Shown: positions 1 to 7,301, numbered from the stretch's first letter. The stretch: 13,268 nt of DNA from Anaerolineae bacterium (GCA_012719195.1 JAAYAV010000067.1:1-13268); one strand, 5' to 3'. The notes: generated from the letters alone by a model not told the origin. Program-made: numbers and translations.

Positions 1-1327
1 CAGCCGAGGCGGCGATGGCCCGGGCTATGCTGTGCTCGGAGTCGGCCTCCACCGCCGCCGCCAGACCCAGCGCCTCTTCGGGGCTGAGGTCCTGTCCTGC
101 GGACCGGTAGGCCACCACTCGGCGTTCGCCCAGCGTAAGCGTGCCCGTCTTGTCGAACACCACCGTGTCCACCCCTCGGGCCCGCTCGAGCGCCAGGCGG
201 TCGCGCACTAGGATCCCCGCCCGGGCCGCCACCGTGGTGGAGATAGCTACCACCAGTGGCACCGCCAGCCCCAGGGCATGCGGGCAAGCGATCACGAGCA
301 CGGTGGCCACGCGCGCGAGCACCTCGGTGCGGAACCCTATGGCGATTGTCCAGGCGACCGCGGTGATGGCGGCTACCCCGATCGCCACGTAGAATAGCCA
401 ACCTGCGGCCCGGTCGGCCAGTACTTGCGTGCGCGACTGGCTTGTCTGAGCTTCGCGTACCAACCGCATGATGCCGGCTAGCGCCGTGGCGTCTCCCACT
501 GCCGTGACTCTGACCCGCAGGCTGCCGTCGCCGTTTATTGACCCGGCTATCACCTTCGACGTTGCCTCTTTGGGGACCGGGGACGACTCGCCCGTGATCA
601 TGGACTCGTCTACTGCGGAGGCCCCTGAGTCCACCGTTCCGTCGGCCGGGATGGCTGCGCCTGGTCTGACAAGTACGAGGTCGTCCAGCGCCAGTGTGGC
701 GGCGCTCACGGTAGACACCTGACCTTTCTCCTCTATCCTCTCTGCGGTGTCTGGCAGCAACCGGCCTAGCTCATCGAGGGCGGCGGAGGCGCCGCGGACG
801 CTGCGCATCTCGAGCCAGTGGCCAAGGAGCATGATGTCAATCAGGGTTACCAGTTCCCAGAAGAAGGTCTCGCCCAGGCGGAAGAAGTAGGCGGCCAGGC
901 TGTAAAGGAGGGCGACGGAAATGGCCAGGCTGATGAGGGTCATCATGCCTGGGCGGCGCTGGCGTATCTCCGGGCGGGCCAGTTGCAGGAAGGGCAGACC
1001 ACCGTAGATGAAGATCACCAGGGAGAGGACGGTTACGGCGAGTTCGCTGCCGGGGAAAGGGGGAGGTCGTAGCCCGAGCCAGTTCTGCAGGCTGGGACTG
1101 TAGAGCAGGACGGGCAACGACAAGAGGAGGCATACCCAGAAGCGCCGGCGGAAGAGCTCCTCATGACCGCTGTGGTCTTCGTGCGACTGGTGGTCGCCGC
1201 CGTGGTCCGCGTGTTCAGTGGAGGGAGGCGCCTCGACGTGGACGTGCGCCTCGGTCACTGTCTGGGACGGCTCTGTTTGGGCGCCGTGGTGGTCGTGGTC
1301 GGTGCTGGAACTGTGATTCTGGGACAT
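1..1327 (-). CDS. copB: P1B-3-type (CPH) copper/silver-translocating P-type ATPase, 3' part cut off by the window edge
   Basis: Membrane pump that uses ATP to export soft metal ions, probably Cu or Ag. I translated this strand by hand: 442 codons are open from ATG at 1327 to the window edge, so the ATP-binding domain is mostly missing. Residues 1-57 hold 12 histidines (several HxH and DH pairs), the soluble metal-binding tail typical of CopB. Membrane segments lie near 63-82, 95-117, 128-148 and 155-172 and end in GHWLEMRS. The actuator loop has TGES at 245-248. The transmembrane metal site is CPH (348-350), not CPC, which defines the P1B-3 class. The phosphorylated Asp is D392 in DKTGT. Residues 429-437 read DSEHSIARA; the nucleotide-binding HP dipeptide is HS here. 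An AAGAGG ribosome site lies 9-10 bases before the ATG. An ATG at 1335 is out of frame. The family call is firm. The exact metal is inferred from the CPH class. Confidence 0.93.
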   Translation of the reverse strand, partial: MSQNHSSSTDHDHHGAQTEPSQTVTEAHVHVEAPPSTEHADHGGDHQSHEDHSGHEELFRRRFWVCLLLSLPVLLYSPSLQNWLGLRPPPFPGSELAVTVLSLVIFIYGGLPFLQLARPEIRQRRPGMMTLISLAISVALLYSLAAYFFRLGETFFWELVTLIDIMLLGHWLEMRSVRGASAALDELGRLLPDTAERIEEKGQVSTVSAATLALDDLVLVRPGAAIPADGTVDSGASAVDESMITGESSPVPKEATSKVIAGSINGDGSLRVRVTAVGDATALAGIMRLVREAQTSQSRTQVLADRAAGWLFYVAIGVAAITAVAWTIAIGFRTEVLARVATVLVIACPHALGLAVPLVVAISTTVAARAGILVRDRLALERARGVDTVVFDKTGTLTLGERRVVAYRSAGQDLSPEEALGLAAAVEADSEHSIARAIAASA

Positions 1328-1423
1328 GATGCCATGCCTCTTATTGCGCGTAACGCTAACGATAGGTCGAATTGTGGATCAGAGAACGATCCGATCATCA
1401 GTGCCATAGCTGGCTGTGGTCGC

Positions 1424-1442
1424 ACTCTAGACTAGGTAGAGT
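1424..1442. promoter_or_regulatory. Inverted repeat upstream of the metal ATPase gene, candidate operator
   Basis: ACTCTA (1424-1429) and its exact complement TAGAGT (1437-1442) flank a 7-base spacer. The core also contains CTAG-A-CTAG. It lies about 100 bp before the ATPase start and about 40 bp before the tRNA promoter on the other strand. A metal-responsive repressor site is a reasonable guess, but the sequence does not match a copper operator that I can name, and a 6-bp repeat can occur by chance. Confidence 0.3.
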
Positions 1443-1480
1443 AGCGATGTCCACTGCGGGCGAGGGGTGGGCTGTTTGTC

Positions 1481-1509
1481 TTGCCGGGCCTAGTCAGGGG
1501 CGGTATACT
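1481..1509 (+). promoter_or_regulatory. Sigma70-type promoter of tRNA-Gly
   Basis: The -35 box TTGCCG (1481-1486) and the -10 box TATACT (1504-1509) are separated by exactly 17 bases. The predicted start of transcription, near 1516, falls about ten bases before the mature tRNA, as expected for a stable RNA promoter. Confidence 0.7.
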
Positions 1510-1526
1510 CAAGCTCGTCAGGGCGT

Positions 1527-1601
1527 GCGGGAGTAGCTCAGTGGTAGAGCTCCTGCCTTCCAAGCAGGTTGTCGCGGGTTCGAGTCCCGTCTCCCGCTCC
1601 A
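1527..1601 (+). tRNA. tRNA-Gly (anticodon TCC), CCA encoded
   Basis: A full cloverleaf can be drawn. The acceptor stem GCGGGAG (1527-1533) pairs with CTCCCGC (1591-1597). The D arm carries AGCTCAGTGGTAGAGC. The anticodon stem CCTGC/GCAGG encloses loop CTTCCAA, giving anticodon TCC, which reads GGA and GGG. The T arm has GCGGG-TTCGAGT-CCCGT. The discriminator base is T1598, followed by an encoded CCA at 1599-1601. No intron is present. It is a single-gene unit with its own promoter and terminator. Confidence 0.97.
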
Positions 1602-1605
1602 GAAA

Positions 1606-1640
1606 GAGGGGTTGCGCACAGCGTAACCCCTCGCTGTTTT
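1606..1640 (+). terminator. Rho-independent terminator of tRNA-Gly, possibly bidirectional
   Basis: A 12-bp stem (one G-T pair) starts with GAGGGGTT at 1606 and closes with AACCCCTC ending at 1632, around an ACA loop. It is followed by GCTGTTTT on the plus strand. Read on the minus strand, the same hairpin is followed by TTTCT and preceded by an A-rich run, so it could also stop transcripts arriving from the amidohydrolase operon, for which no nearer terminator was found. Confidence 0.75.
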
Positions 1641-1922
1641 CGCGACCTATCGCCCGGCTGGAATCCGCGATCCGGTCGCAGCGCCAGACGAACGGCTGGC
1701 TTCCAAGGGCTCCGGTTCAGGCGCAGCCGACGGCAGGCGACCGACCCACTCGGGCCCGGCAGGAGCCGGTGACCGACGGTCGAGTCCTGCGGTGGTTCCG
1801 CTGCCGGCGCTCACGGGGCGTCCTCCAAACCTATGCCGCCTGGCGCACCTCTCCCGGCCGACTCTGCGGCCCGGCCGCGAGGCAGGCGACAGCCCGGAGT
1901 AGCGGCCGGCATGGCGCCGGCG
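1641..1922. other. Non-coding spacer between the tRNA terminator and the amidohydrolase operon
   Basis: About 280 bases, very GC-rich, with several short GC stems (for example GCGGC-CGG-GCCGC on the minus strand near 1876-1888) but no T tract. The open frames here lack a ribosome site and any recognisable protein motif. I see no integrase remnant or duplicated tRNA 3' end, although tRNA flanks are common integration sites. Confidence 0.4.
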
Positions 1923-2726
1923 CTAACCCCAGCCGAACAGACGCTCGGCGTTCCGATGCAGGATGTTGTGGCGATCCTCATCGCTGATGCGGGCGCAGAG
2001 TACGCACCCGATGGCGTACTGCGGATCGAACCAGGGTAGGTCCTCACCGTACAGCACCTTCTGCGAGCCGACCTGACGGACCATGCGCTCGATGATACCG
2101 TTGACGTGGTAGGCGGCGCAGAGCTCGAGGTAGACATTGTCGTGCCGACGCGCCACGTCTAGCGCCAGATCCCATTCGCCGTAGCCGGAGTGTCCCATGA
2201 GGAAGGTGGCCCGCGGGTGCCTCGCCGCTACCTCGCTCCACAGGGCCGGACCATCGAAAGGGCTGTGGCCCCAGGTGTGCATGAGTACGGGGAGCTCATG
2301 CTCGTCGGCATACTCCAGCGCCGGAGCGTAGTTGGGACTGGTGATCGGCTGGCGGTGGTAGTCCGACAGCAGTTTGAGGCCCACGAAACCCGGTGAGCGG
2401 GCGAACTCCTCGAGCGACGCTTCCAGGGCACTAGGGTAGTTGGGGTTGATGCACCAGTAACCGGCGAAGCGGTTTGGATGGGTGGAGATGACCTCGGCAA
2501 GCAGGGCGTGCCCGCGGCTTGGCTCGATGAGGGCCGCGTGTGGTGCACAGACAGCGCGGACCATACCCGCCCGGTCCATCATCTTGAGCATGCTGTCCGC
2601 CTCACCCCGTCCCGGGAAGTATATGCCCATGTAGGGTCCGTAGTGAGCATGGGCCGAGATGACCGGGACGGCTTCCGCCTTTCCGTGCGCCAGGTACTGC
2701 TGCCACAGTTGAGAGGGATTGCTCAC
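1923..2726 (-). CDS. Amidohydrolase family 2 metal-dependent hydrolase/decarboxylase (intact metal site)
   Basis: A 267-residue TIM-barrel hydrolase of the Amidohydro_2 group, which includes lactonases (2-pyrone-4,6-dicarboxylate lactonase type) and non-oxidative decarboxylases. The metal ligands are all visible: HAH at 26-28 on strand 1, H150 in LMHTWGH, H179 in MGHSG and the general-base-type D229 in YGEDLP. GLKLL at 116-120 is also typical. The start is the GTG at 2726. Its GTG overlaps the TGA of the upstream gene (GTGA, 4 bp), and GGGAGG lies seven bases before it, so translation is coupled. The frame is open further upstream to 3371, but that part runs antiparallel to nothing and simply shadows the preceding gene. 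It is the last gene of the ABC operon, so it probably acts on the imported compound or its product in the cytoplasm. The substrate is unknown. Confidence 0.88.
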   Translation of the reverse strand: MSNPSQLWQQYLAHGKAEAVPVISAHAHYGPYMGIYFPGRGEADSMLKMMDRAGMVRAVCAPHAALIEPSRGHALLAEVISTHPNRFAGYWCINPNYPSALEASLEEFARSPGFVGLKLLSDYHRQPITSPNYAPALEYADEHELPVLMHTWGHSPFDGPALWSEVAARHPRATFLMGHSGYGEWDLALDVARRHDNVYLELCAAYHVNGIIERMVRQVGSQKVLYGEDLPWFDPQYAIGCVLCARISDEDRHNILHRNAERLFGWG

Positions 2727-3511
2727 AGTCTGACCTCCCGCAGCAGGCGCGTTAGGTTCCCGGAGCCGATCAGTTCCTTGTGCTCGTTCGGGATGTCCGC
2801 GTTCAGCAGATTGAGTACCGGGCCACCCATGGGGACTTCGGGGTAATGAGTCCCGAACAGGAGCCGGTCCGCGCCGTATCGGCGGCAGAAGTCCTCGAGG
2901 CCACGGCCCTGCTCGTAGGTGGAGATGTCTAGGTACAGTTTCGCGTAACGCTCGATCAGGGGCCGGAAGTAGCGGTCCTGCCCCCAGACCGATTGCTCGG
3001 TCGCCACCAGGGTCAGGCGCGGGAACTGGCCCAACAGAGTGTCGACCAGCTGCCAACCGAGATGGGTGGCGGCATGGCCCGCGAGCCCAGGGACGGCCTC
3101 CGTCAGCGGGAGGAAGAGGGGTATGTCGTGTTCGACGAATTCCTCGAACACGCTGCCGAACGTGGTCGCATTGAGAAGGTACTTGTTGCGGGCCGGCAGC
3201 GCCCAGAGCGCCCGTACGCCCGCTCGTGCCATGTCGGACAGCAAGGCATCCACCGAACTGCCCTGCTCCCCCGTCTGCGGGGGTAGTAGCATCCAGGCGG
3301 GGTGGAGACGCACATGCCCCTGCGCCTCCTTCACCACCAGCTCGTTCCCCACCAGAGGCGAGTCGCACCACTGGGCCGCACAGGTCACGAGGGCCTCGTC
3401 GACGTTGCAGAAGTCCATCTCGGCAATGAGCTCATCCGGCGTGGCAGCATATCGAGGCGGCGGAACGTCTGCCACCCCGAATGAGGCGTTGCAGTCATAC
3501 AGCTTGATCAT
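2723..3511 (-). CDS. Amidohydrolase family 2 homologue lacking the metal-binding residues
   Basis: A 262-residue protein with the Amidohydro_2 outline: N-terminal strand, PDELIAEMDFCNVDEALV helix, and the LLFGTHYPE C-terminal strand with the helix after it. The catalytic residues are gone. Where DxHxHxG is expected there is DCNASFG (6-12), so both histidines are replaced by N8 and S10. No His is found on the expected inner strands (PLFLPL at 131-136, LVATEQ at 168-173). The usual FGSDxP Asp is H222. The reading frame is intact and well coded, so it is not a pseudogene. It may be a non-catalytic subunit of the intact homologue that follows it, or use different chemistry. The ATG at 3511 has GGGAG/GAGAGG just upstream. 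It lies 43 bp after permease 2 and overlaps the next gene by 4 bp. The family is fairly sure; the role is not known. Confidence 0.8.
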   Translation of the reverse strand: MIKLYDCNASFGVADVPPPRYAATPDELIAEMDFCNVDEALVTCAAQWCDSPLVGNELVVKEAQGHVRLHPAWMLLPPQTGEQGSSVDALLSDMARAGVRALWALPARNKYLLNATTFGSVFEEFVEHDIPLFLPLTEAVPGLAGHAATHLGWQLVDTLLGQFPRLTLVATEQSVWGQDRYFRPLIERYAKLYLDISTYEQGRGLEDFCRRYGADRLLFGTHYPEVPMGGPVLNLLNADIPNEHKELIGSGNLTRLLREVRL

Positions 3512-3554
3512 GCCCTCTCCCAGAAGCTGACTGAGCGAGATGGAGCGTAGGCCC

Positions 3555-4427
3555 CTATCCCTTTAGCGCGCCTACCGTCAGGCCCTCGATGAAGTAGCGC
3601 TGCAGGAAGGAGAACGCTACCACGAGCGGCACCACACTGACGACTGCGGCGGCACTAGTGGCGCCGTAGTTGACCTGGAACTCCGTGCGTAGGAGCGCCA
3701 GGCCGAGGGGCAGGGTGTAGAGCCCCTTGGAGTTCACGATGATAAGGGGCCAGATGAGTGAGTTCCAGCTCCCGGTGAAGGATAGGATGGCCAGCGTGGC
3801 CAGACCGGGCTTGGCGAGCGGCAGTATCACTCGGGTGAAGACCTGCAGTTCGGAGGCCCCATCAATCAGGGCGGCCTGCTCCAGTTCGGACGGGAGCGTC
3901 TCGATGAACTGGCGCAGGAGGAAGACACCCATGGCCCCGCCAATGCCTGGCAGGATCAGCCCCCCGTAGGTGTTAACCAGGCCCAGTTGGTTCGTTACCA
4001 GGAACGCAGGCACCAGCATCAGGGCGCTCGGTATCATCAGAGTGGCCATCAACACCATGAAGAGCACCCGTTTGCCGTAGAAGTCCTTCTTCGCGAAGGT
4101 GTACCCCGCCATGGAACATACGAGCAGGGTGCCCAGTGTGGAGAGGGCAGCGACAACGGCGCTGTTCAGGAACCAGCGAGCAAAGGGCATGGTGCTGAAG
4201 ATGTCGCGGAAGTTCTCCAACGTGGGGTTCTCGGGGATCAGCCGGGGCGGGATCGACACGAGCGTGTATGTCTCTTTGAACGCCGTGCCGAAGATGAACA
4301 GGTAGGGGCCGATCATGAATATCACGAGAAGCGCCAGCAGGGAGTAGACCAGCACAACCTGCGGGACGAGGCTCAGAGAGCGCAGCCAAGCCCTGCTCCC
4401 CGTCCTCGCGGCCTTGGGCCTAGGCAT
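3555..4427 (-). CDS. ABC sugar transporter permease, MalG/UgpE-like (CUT1 family)
   Basis: Integral membrane subunit, 290 residues, that forms half of the substrate channel of a carbohydrate importer. Hydrophobic segments occur near 22-48, 87-110, 121-143, 152-172, 205-230 and 257-280, giving the usual six helices. The EAA loop that docks on the ATPase is ELEQAALIDGASELQ (181-195), ending in ILPLAKP (201-207). I chose ATG 4427, which has GGGAGG six bases upstream and overlaps the end of permease 1 by 8 bp. The longer open frame to 4616 only shadows permease 1. The C-terminal GLTVGALKG is the typical ending of this subunit. Substrate class (sugar, polyol or glycerol-phosphate-like) is inferred from the family. 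Confidence 0.93.
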   Translation of the reverse strand: MPRPKAARTGSRAWLRSLSLVPQVVLVYSLLALLVIFMIGPYLFIFGTAFKETYTLVSIPPRLIPENPTLENFRDIFSTMPFARWFLNSAVVAALSTLGTLLVCSMAGYTFAKKDFYGKRVLFMVLMATLMIPSALMLVPAFLVTNQLGLVNTYGGLILPGIGGAMGVFLLRQFIETLPSELEQAALIDGASELQVFTRVILPLAKPGLATLAILSFTGSWNSLIWPLIIVNSKGLYTLPLGLALLRTEFQVNYGATSAAAVVSVVPLVVAFSFLQRYFIEGLTVGALKG

Positions 4428-5376
4428 ACTCGACCTCCCTTCCAAGGACTCGCATCTGCACGTAAGAGATGGGCGCGATGATGAGCAGCAGGACCACGCC
4501 CATGGCCGCTGCCAGTCCCAGCTGACTGTACCGGAAGGCGTGGTTGTAGATGTACCAGACCATGGTCGCGGTCGAGTGCATCGGGCCTCCCTGGGTGAGC
4601 ACAAACACCGTGTCAAAGAGCTGGAAGGCCCAGATGGTACCCATCACCACTGAGAACAGGATCACCGGCCGCATGAGGGGAATGGTGATCTTGGTTGCCA
4701 CCTGCCACGATGTGGCCCCGTCGATGGTGGCGGCCTCCTTGAGCTCCTTGGGGACACCCACCAGGGAGGCGATGAAAAGGATGACATGGAAGCCTATGCC
4801 TCGCCACCACTCGATTAGGGCGATCGACAGGAGAGCCAGCTGGGGGTTTGCCAGGAAGAGTACGTCACCAATCCCGAGGGCCGAGAGGATGTAGCTGAAT
4901 ATGCCGAACCGGGGAGCGAGTATGTAGCTCCATATCTGAGCCGCTGCCGCCGGAGCCGCTAGTATGGGGAAGTAGACCAGCGCGCGAAAGAAGTCGCGGC
5001 CCCGAACCACGCGGTTGGTGATCAGGAAGGCGAGCCCAAGAGCGGAAGTCACGGCAACGGGCACGATCACGGCGACGTACTTGACCGTGTTCAGCAGCAC
5101 CGTGCGGGTGATGGTGTCTCTCGGTAGCTGGGCGAAGTTCCGGAGCCCGACGAATGTCTTGGGTCCGGTCAGCAGGCCATCCTGGAGCGACAACCAGAGG
5201 GCCCAGAAGAAGGGGATGGCCGTGAAGATGATGAACAGGATGAAGAAGGGACTCAGGAAGGCATAGGCCACCAGGTTTCGTCTCACGGTAGTGGTGATCC
5301 TGCGCTTCGCGCTACCGCTCCGGAGCCGCGGGCGAGTACCGGCGGTGCCTTCACCTTCAGCCGTCGAGGAATTCAC
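4420..5376 (-). CDS. ABC sugar transporter permease, MalF/UgpA-like (CUT1 family)
   Basis: The partner channel subunit, 318 residues from the chosen start. A hydrophilic N-terminal stretch of about 30 residues is followed by NLVAYAFLSPFFILFII, the normal first helix of this family. Six helices are evident. The EAA loop KELKEAATIDGATSWQ lies at about 210-225 and ends IPLMRP. LTQGGPMHST is the conserved periplasmic-side motif before the last helices. The start is uncertain: GTG at 5376 has GAGGTG six bases upstream. An upstream ATG at 5445 would put the start inside the long hairpin and is less likely. The gene follows the binding-protein gene after a 122-bp gap and overlaps permease 2 by 8 bp. 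Confidence 0.92.
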   Translation of the reverse strand: MNSSTAEGEGTAGTRPRLRSGSAKRRITTTVRRNLVAYAFLSPFFILFIIFTAIPFFWALWLSLQDGLLTGPKTFVGLRNFAQLPRDTITRTVLLNTVKYVAVIVPVAVTSALGLAFLITNRVVRGRDFFRALVYFPILAAPAAAAQIWSYILAPRFGIFSYILSALGIGDVLFLANPQLALLSIALIEWWRGIGFHVILFIASLVGVPKELKEAATIDGATSWQVATKITIPLMRPVILFSVVMGTIWAFQLFDTVFVLTQGGPMHSTATMVWYIYNHAFRYSQLGLAAAMGVVLLLIIAPISYVQMRVLGREVEYA

Positions 5377-5440
5377 TGGATGCACCTCATACGAGCACTC
5401 GCGTGCCTGGTTTCCGAATGATGGCCACGAAGGCTGGATC

Positions 5441-5479
5441 GACACCGCACGCCCAGGTAATCGCCGGGCGTGCGGTGTC
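5441..5479 (-). terminator. 14-bp perfect stem-loop between the binding-protein and permease genes
   Basis: GACACCGCACGCCC (5441-5454) and its exact complement (5466-5479) enclose an 11-base loop. It begins 20 bases after the binding-protein stop codon. On the minus strand it is followed by GATCCAGCC and not by a T run, so it is not a classic terminator. A 3' stabiliser and partial-termination hairpin that keeps binding protein in excess over permease is the usual role at this position in binding-protein operons. Confidence 0.75.
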
Positions 5480-5498
5480 TTGCTTCATGATGGAGCCG

Positions 5499-6854
5499 CT
5501 AGCTGGAGTGGTACTCAGACAGGATGTCGTTGACCTTCTGAGCGCACTCCTTCATCGCCTGCTCAGCCGTCAGCTCACCGAGCTGGATCGCCTCGGTGTA
5601 AGTGGTGGCGAGGTCAGTGAACTTGAAGTACCACTCAGTGGAAGGCCAGAAGACGTGGAACTGGCGCGCTTCCTCTGCCACGGAGAGCACCGGATCATCC
5701 TGGTAAACAAAGACCGACTTGGCGGCGGTGCTGAAGCCAAGACAGCCGACCCAGGACTTGAGGGCATCGGGCGTTACCAGCCATTCCAGGAGAGTCCACG
5801 ACTCGGGCACGTGCTTCGATGCCTGAGCGATGGCCAGCATACCCACCCCGCCATAGGCGGCCCGACCCATCGGCTCAGGTGCCGGCCCCTTCGGTATCGG
5901 CGCGGACCCCAGTGGGAAGTCCGGCTTCTCGGACCGGATGGAGTTGGCCGTGGGGCTCTGTGCTGTGATCATGCCGATGTAGCCGTCGCGGAAGTATCCG
6001 GTCGCTCCCGGCTCCTCGCCGGCTATGGGAGCCGGCTGCGATACCTCGTACTCGAACAGCAGGTCGGCCATGAACTGGAACCCGGCGATAGACTCCGGCG
6101 AGTCCGCGATGCACTCGGTCAGGTCGGCGTTGAACCAGTCGCCACCCCAGCGGCGACCCCACTGGCCCACTTCGTGGTAGCCGCGAGGATCGCAGGAGTA
6201 GCCATAGGTGTCGTCCCCGAGCTCGGTGATCTTCTGGGCGGCGACGAGGAAGTCGTCCATCGTATCCGGAGGCACCTCAGGATCGAGCCCGGCCTGCTCG
6301 AAAAGGTCCTTGTTGTAGAACATGCAGGACCCGCCCTCGATCCAAGGCATGGCATAGTTCTTGCCCTCGAAGTCGGCGCAGGTCCAGGCAAGGTCGAGGA
6401 TGTAATCCTTGTCGAAGCCGGACTGAGCCATGAGGTCGTCGAGAGGGAGGATGTTGCCCGCCTTGACGAAGGTGGGGAAGGACTCAGTCTGGTAGCTCAG
6501 ATCAGGGGGCTGGCCGGAGGCAAAGGCCGAAGTGAACTTCTCGTTGTAACCGTCCCAGGGTACTTCCTGGAACTCCACCTTGATCTCGGGGTGCTCGGCC
6601 ATGAAGGTCTCAAGCGTGGGTCCGGCGCACAGCGTCGTCTCATCTCCGGCTGCCTTGTGGGGCCCCTTCCACATGTTGAGGGTCACGGTCTCCGCCACTG
6701 CGGCGGGGGCTGTGGTCGCCGCCGCCTCTGGTGCACCCGGCTCCTGGCTGGCCGGGGTCGCGGCGCAGGCGGCGATCGCCGCGGACGCCAGTGTCAGGCC
6801 CCCGACAGCGCCCATTCTGCCTAGGAACGCACGACGTGAAATGCTTGCAGCCAT
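5499..6854 (-). CDS. ABC sugar-binding lipoprotein with Tat signal (CUT1 extracellular solute-binding protein)
   Basis: Extracytoplasmic receptor that captures the substrate for the two permeases, 451 residues. The signal has SRRAFLG (6-12), a twin-arginine motif, then a hydrophobic stretch and lipobox IAAC with C30 as the lipid-modified residue. A linker rich in Ala, Pro, Thr and Glu (31-56) precedes the mature fold, which starts VTLNMWKGP. Typical family-1 binding-protein features are visible: ETFMAEHPEIKVEFQEVPW, GQPPDLSYQ, YAMPWIEGGSCMFYNKDLFEQAGLD, and ASKHVPESWTLLEWLVTPDA near the hinge. The mature part is rich in Cys and Trp. ATG 6854 has GGAGGG five bases upstream. It is the first gene of the operon. 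The ligand cannot be read from the sequence; a sugar or sugar acid is most likely. Confidence 0.94.
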   Translation of the reverse strand: MAASISRRAFLGRMGAVGGLTLASAAIAACAATPASQEPGAPEAAATTAPAAVAETVTLNMWKGPHKAAGDETTLCAGPTLETFMAEHPEIKVEFQEVPWDGYNEKFTSAFASGQPPDLSYQTESFPTFVKAGNILPLDDLMAQSGFDKDYILDLAWTCADFEGKNYAMPWIEGGSCMFYNKDLFEQAGLDPEVPPDTMDDFLVAAQKITELGDDTYGYSCDPRGYHEVGQWGRRWGGDWFNADLTECIADSPESIAGFQFMADLLFEYEVSQPAPIAGEEPGATGYFRDGYIGMITAQSPTANSIRSEKPDFPLGSAPIPKGPAPEPMGRAAYGGVGMLAIAQASKHVPESWTLLEWLVTPDALKSWVGCLGFSTAAKSVFVYQDDPVLSVAEEARQFHVFWPSTEWYFKFTDLATTYTEAIQLGELTAEQAMKECAQKVNDILSEYHSS

Positions 6855-7028
6855 CTTCTCCCTCCTACCTAGGTGTGGCGACAGCAGTGCCGCCCGCGGG
6901 CTGTTGGGCTGGGTGCCGAACAGCGTTGTCGGTTTCCGGCAGGATGATATGGGTAGCGCTCACAGGAGCGCGGCGGCTACCTGGCGTCCGCCCAGGCCGT
7001 TGGGCCCGGTTGCGGCCTTGAGGGCGAC

Positions 7029-7047
7029 TAGGTCCGGATAGGTCCGG
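7029..7047. repeat. Tandem 10-bp direct repeat, candidate activator site
   Basis: TAGGTCCGG occurs at 7029-7037 and again at 7039-7047 with one base between, a period of 10 bp, about one helical turn. It sits 175 bp upstream of the binding-protein ATG. Head-to-tail half sites with one-turn spacing are the pattern bound by many response-regulator dimers. It is an inference that a regulator binds here. Confidence 0.4.
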
Positions 7048-7273
7048 CCTGAGCCGGGGTGCTCTCGACGAAGGCATCGTGACGCCGCGGTGACAGAATG
7101 GGTTGTTCGGTTCGACGCCCGCTAAGGGGAGTGGCAACCTCTTCGTCGCCCATCACAGCACCGCTGGGAGCGAACGAGGGATCGTAGTCCGGGCGAGCGG
7201 CATGGCCATCGTGGGAGGCGAGACAGGTTCTGGTTGGGGGCATCGACACGGACCGAGCTCCTCGCCCTGTCAG

Positions 7274-7301
7274 TTGCACTCAGTCCCAGTTGGGCTAAGA
7301 T
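7274..7301 (+). promoter_or_regulatory. Candidate promoter of the response-regulator gene
   Basis: TTGCAC (7274-7279) and TAAGAT (7296-7301) are spaced 16 bases apart. Transcription would start near 7308, giving a leader of about 127 bases that would contain the GTGACA repeats. TATAGT at 7339-7344 is another possible -10 box but has no matching -35 sequence. Confidence 0.4.

Noticed and set aside
837..1133. 98-residue minus-strand frame and the plus-strand frames in the first 1.4 kb
   Set aside because: All lie within the hand-translated ATPase gene in other frames.
1692..1800. Possible decayed second tRNA or attachment-site duplicate: CTTCCAAG, GGTTCA and CGAGTCC echo parts of tRNA-Gly
   Set aside because: The pieces are not in tRNA spacing, no acceptor or D stem can be drawn, and the match is only 6-8 bases each.
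2727..3371. N-terminal extension of the amidohydrolase frame to give a 482-residue protein
   Set aside because: It runs out of frame over the preceding gene, has low-complexity Arg/Gly/Pro composition, and a well-placed GTG with a ribosome site marks the true start.
4428..4616. N-terminal extension of permease 2
   Set aside because: It overlaps the coding part of permease 1 in another frame, with Arg/Ser-rich non-membrane sequence; ATG 4427 has a strong ribosome site.
5403..6824. 473-residue open frame on the plus strand
   Set aside because: It is the antisense shadow of the binding-protein gene, starts near the hairpin and has no recognisable motif.
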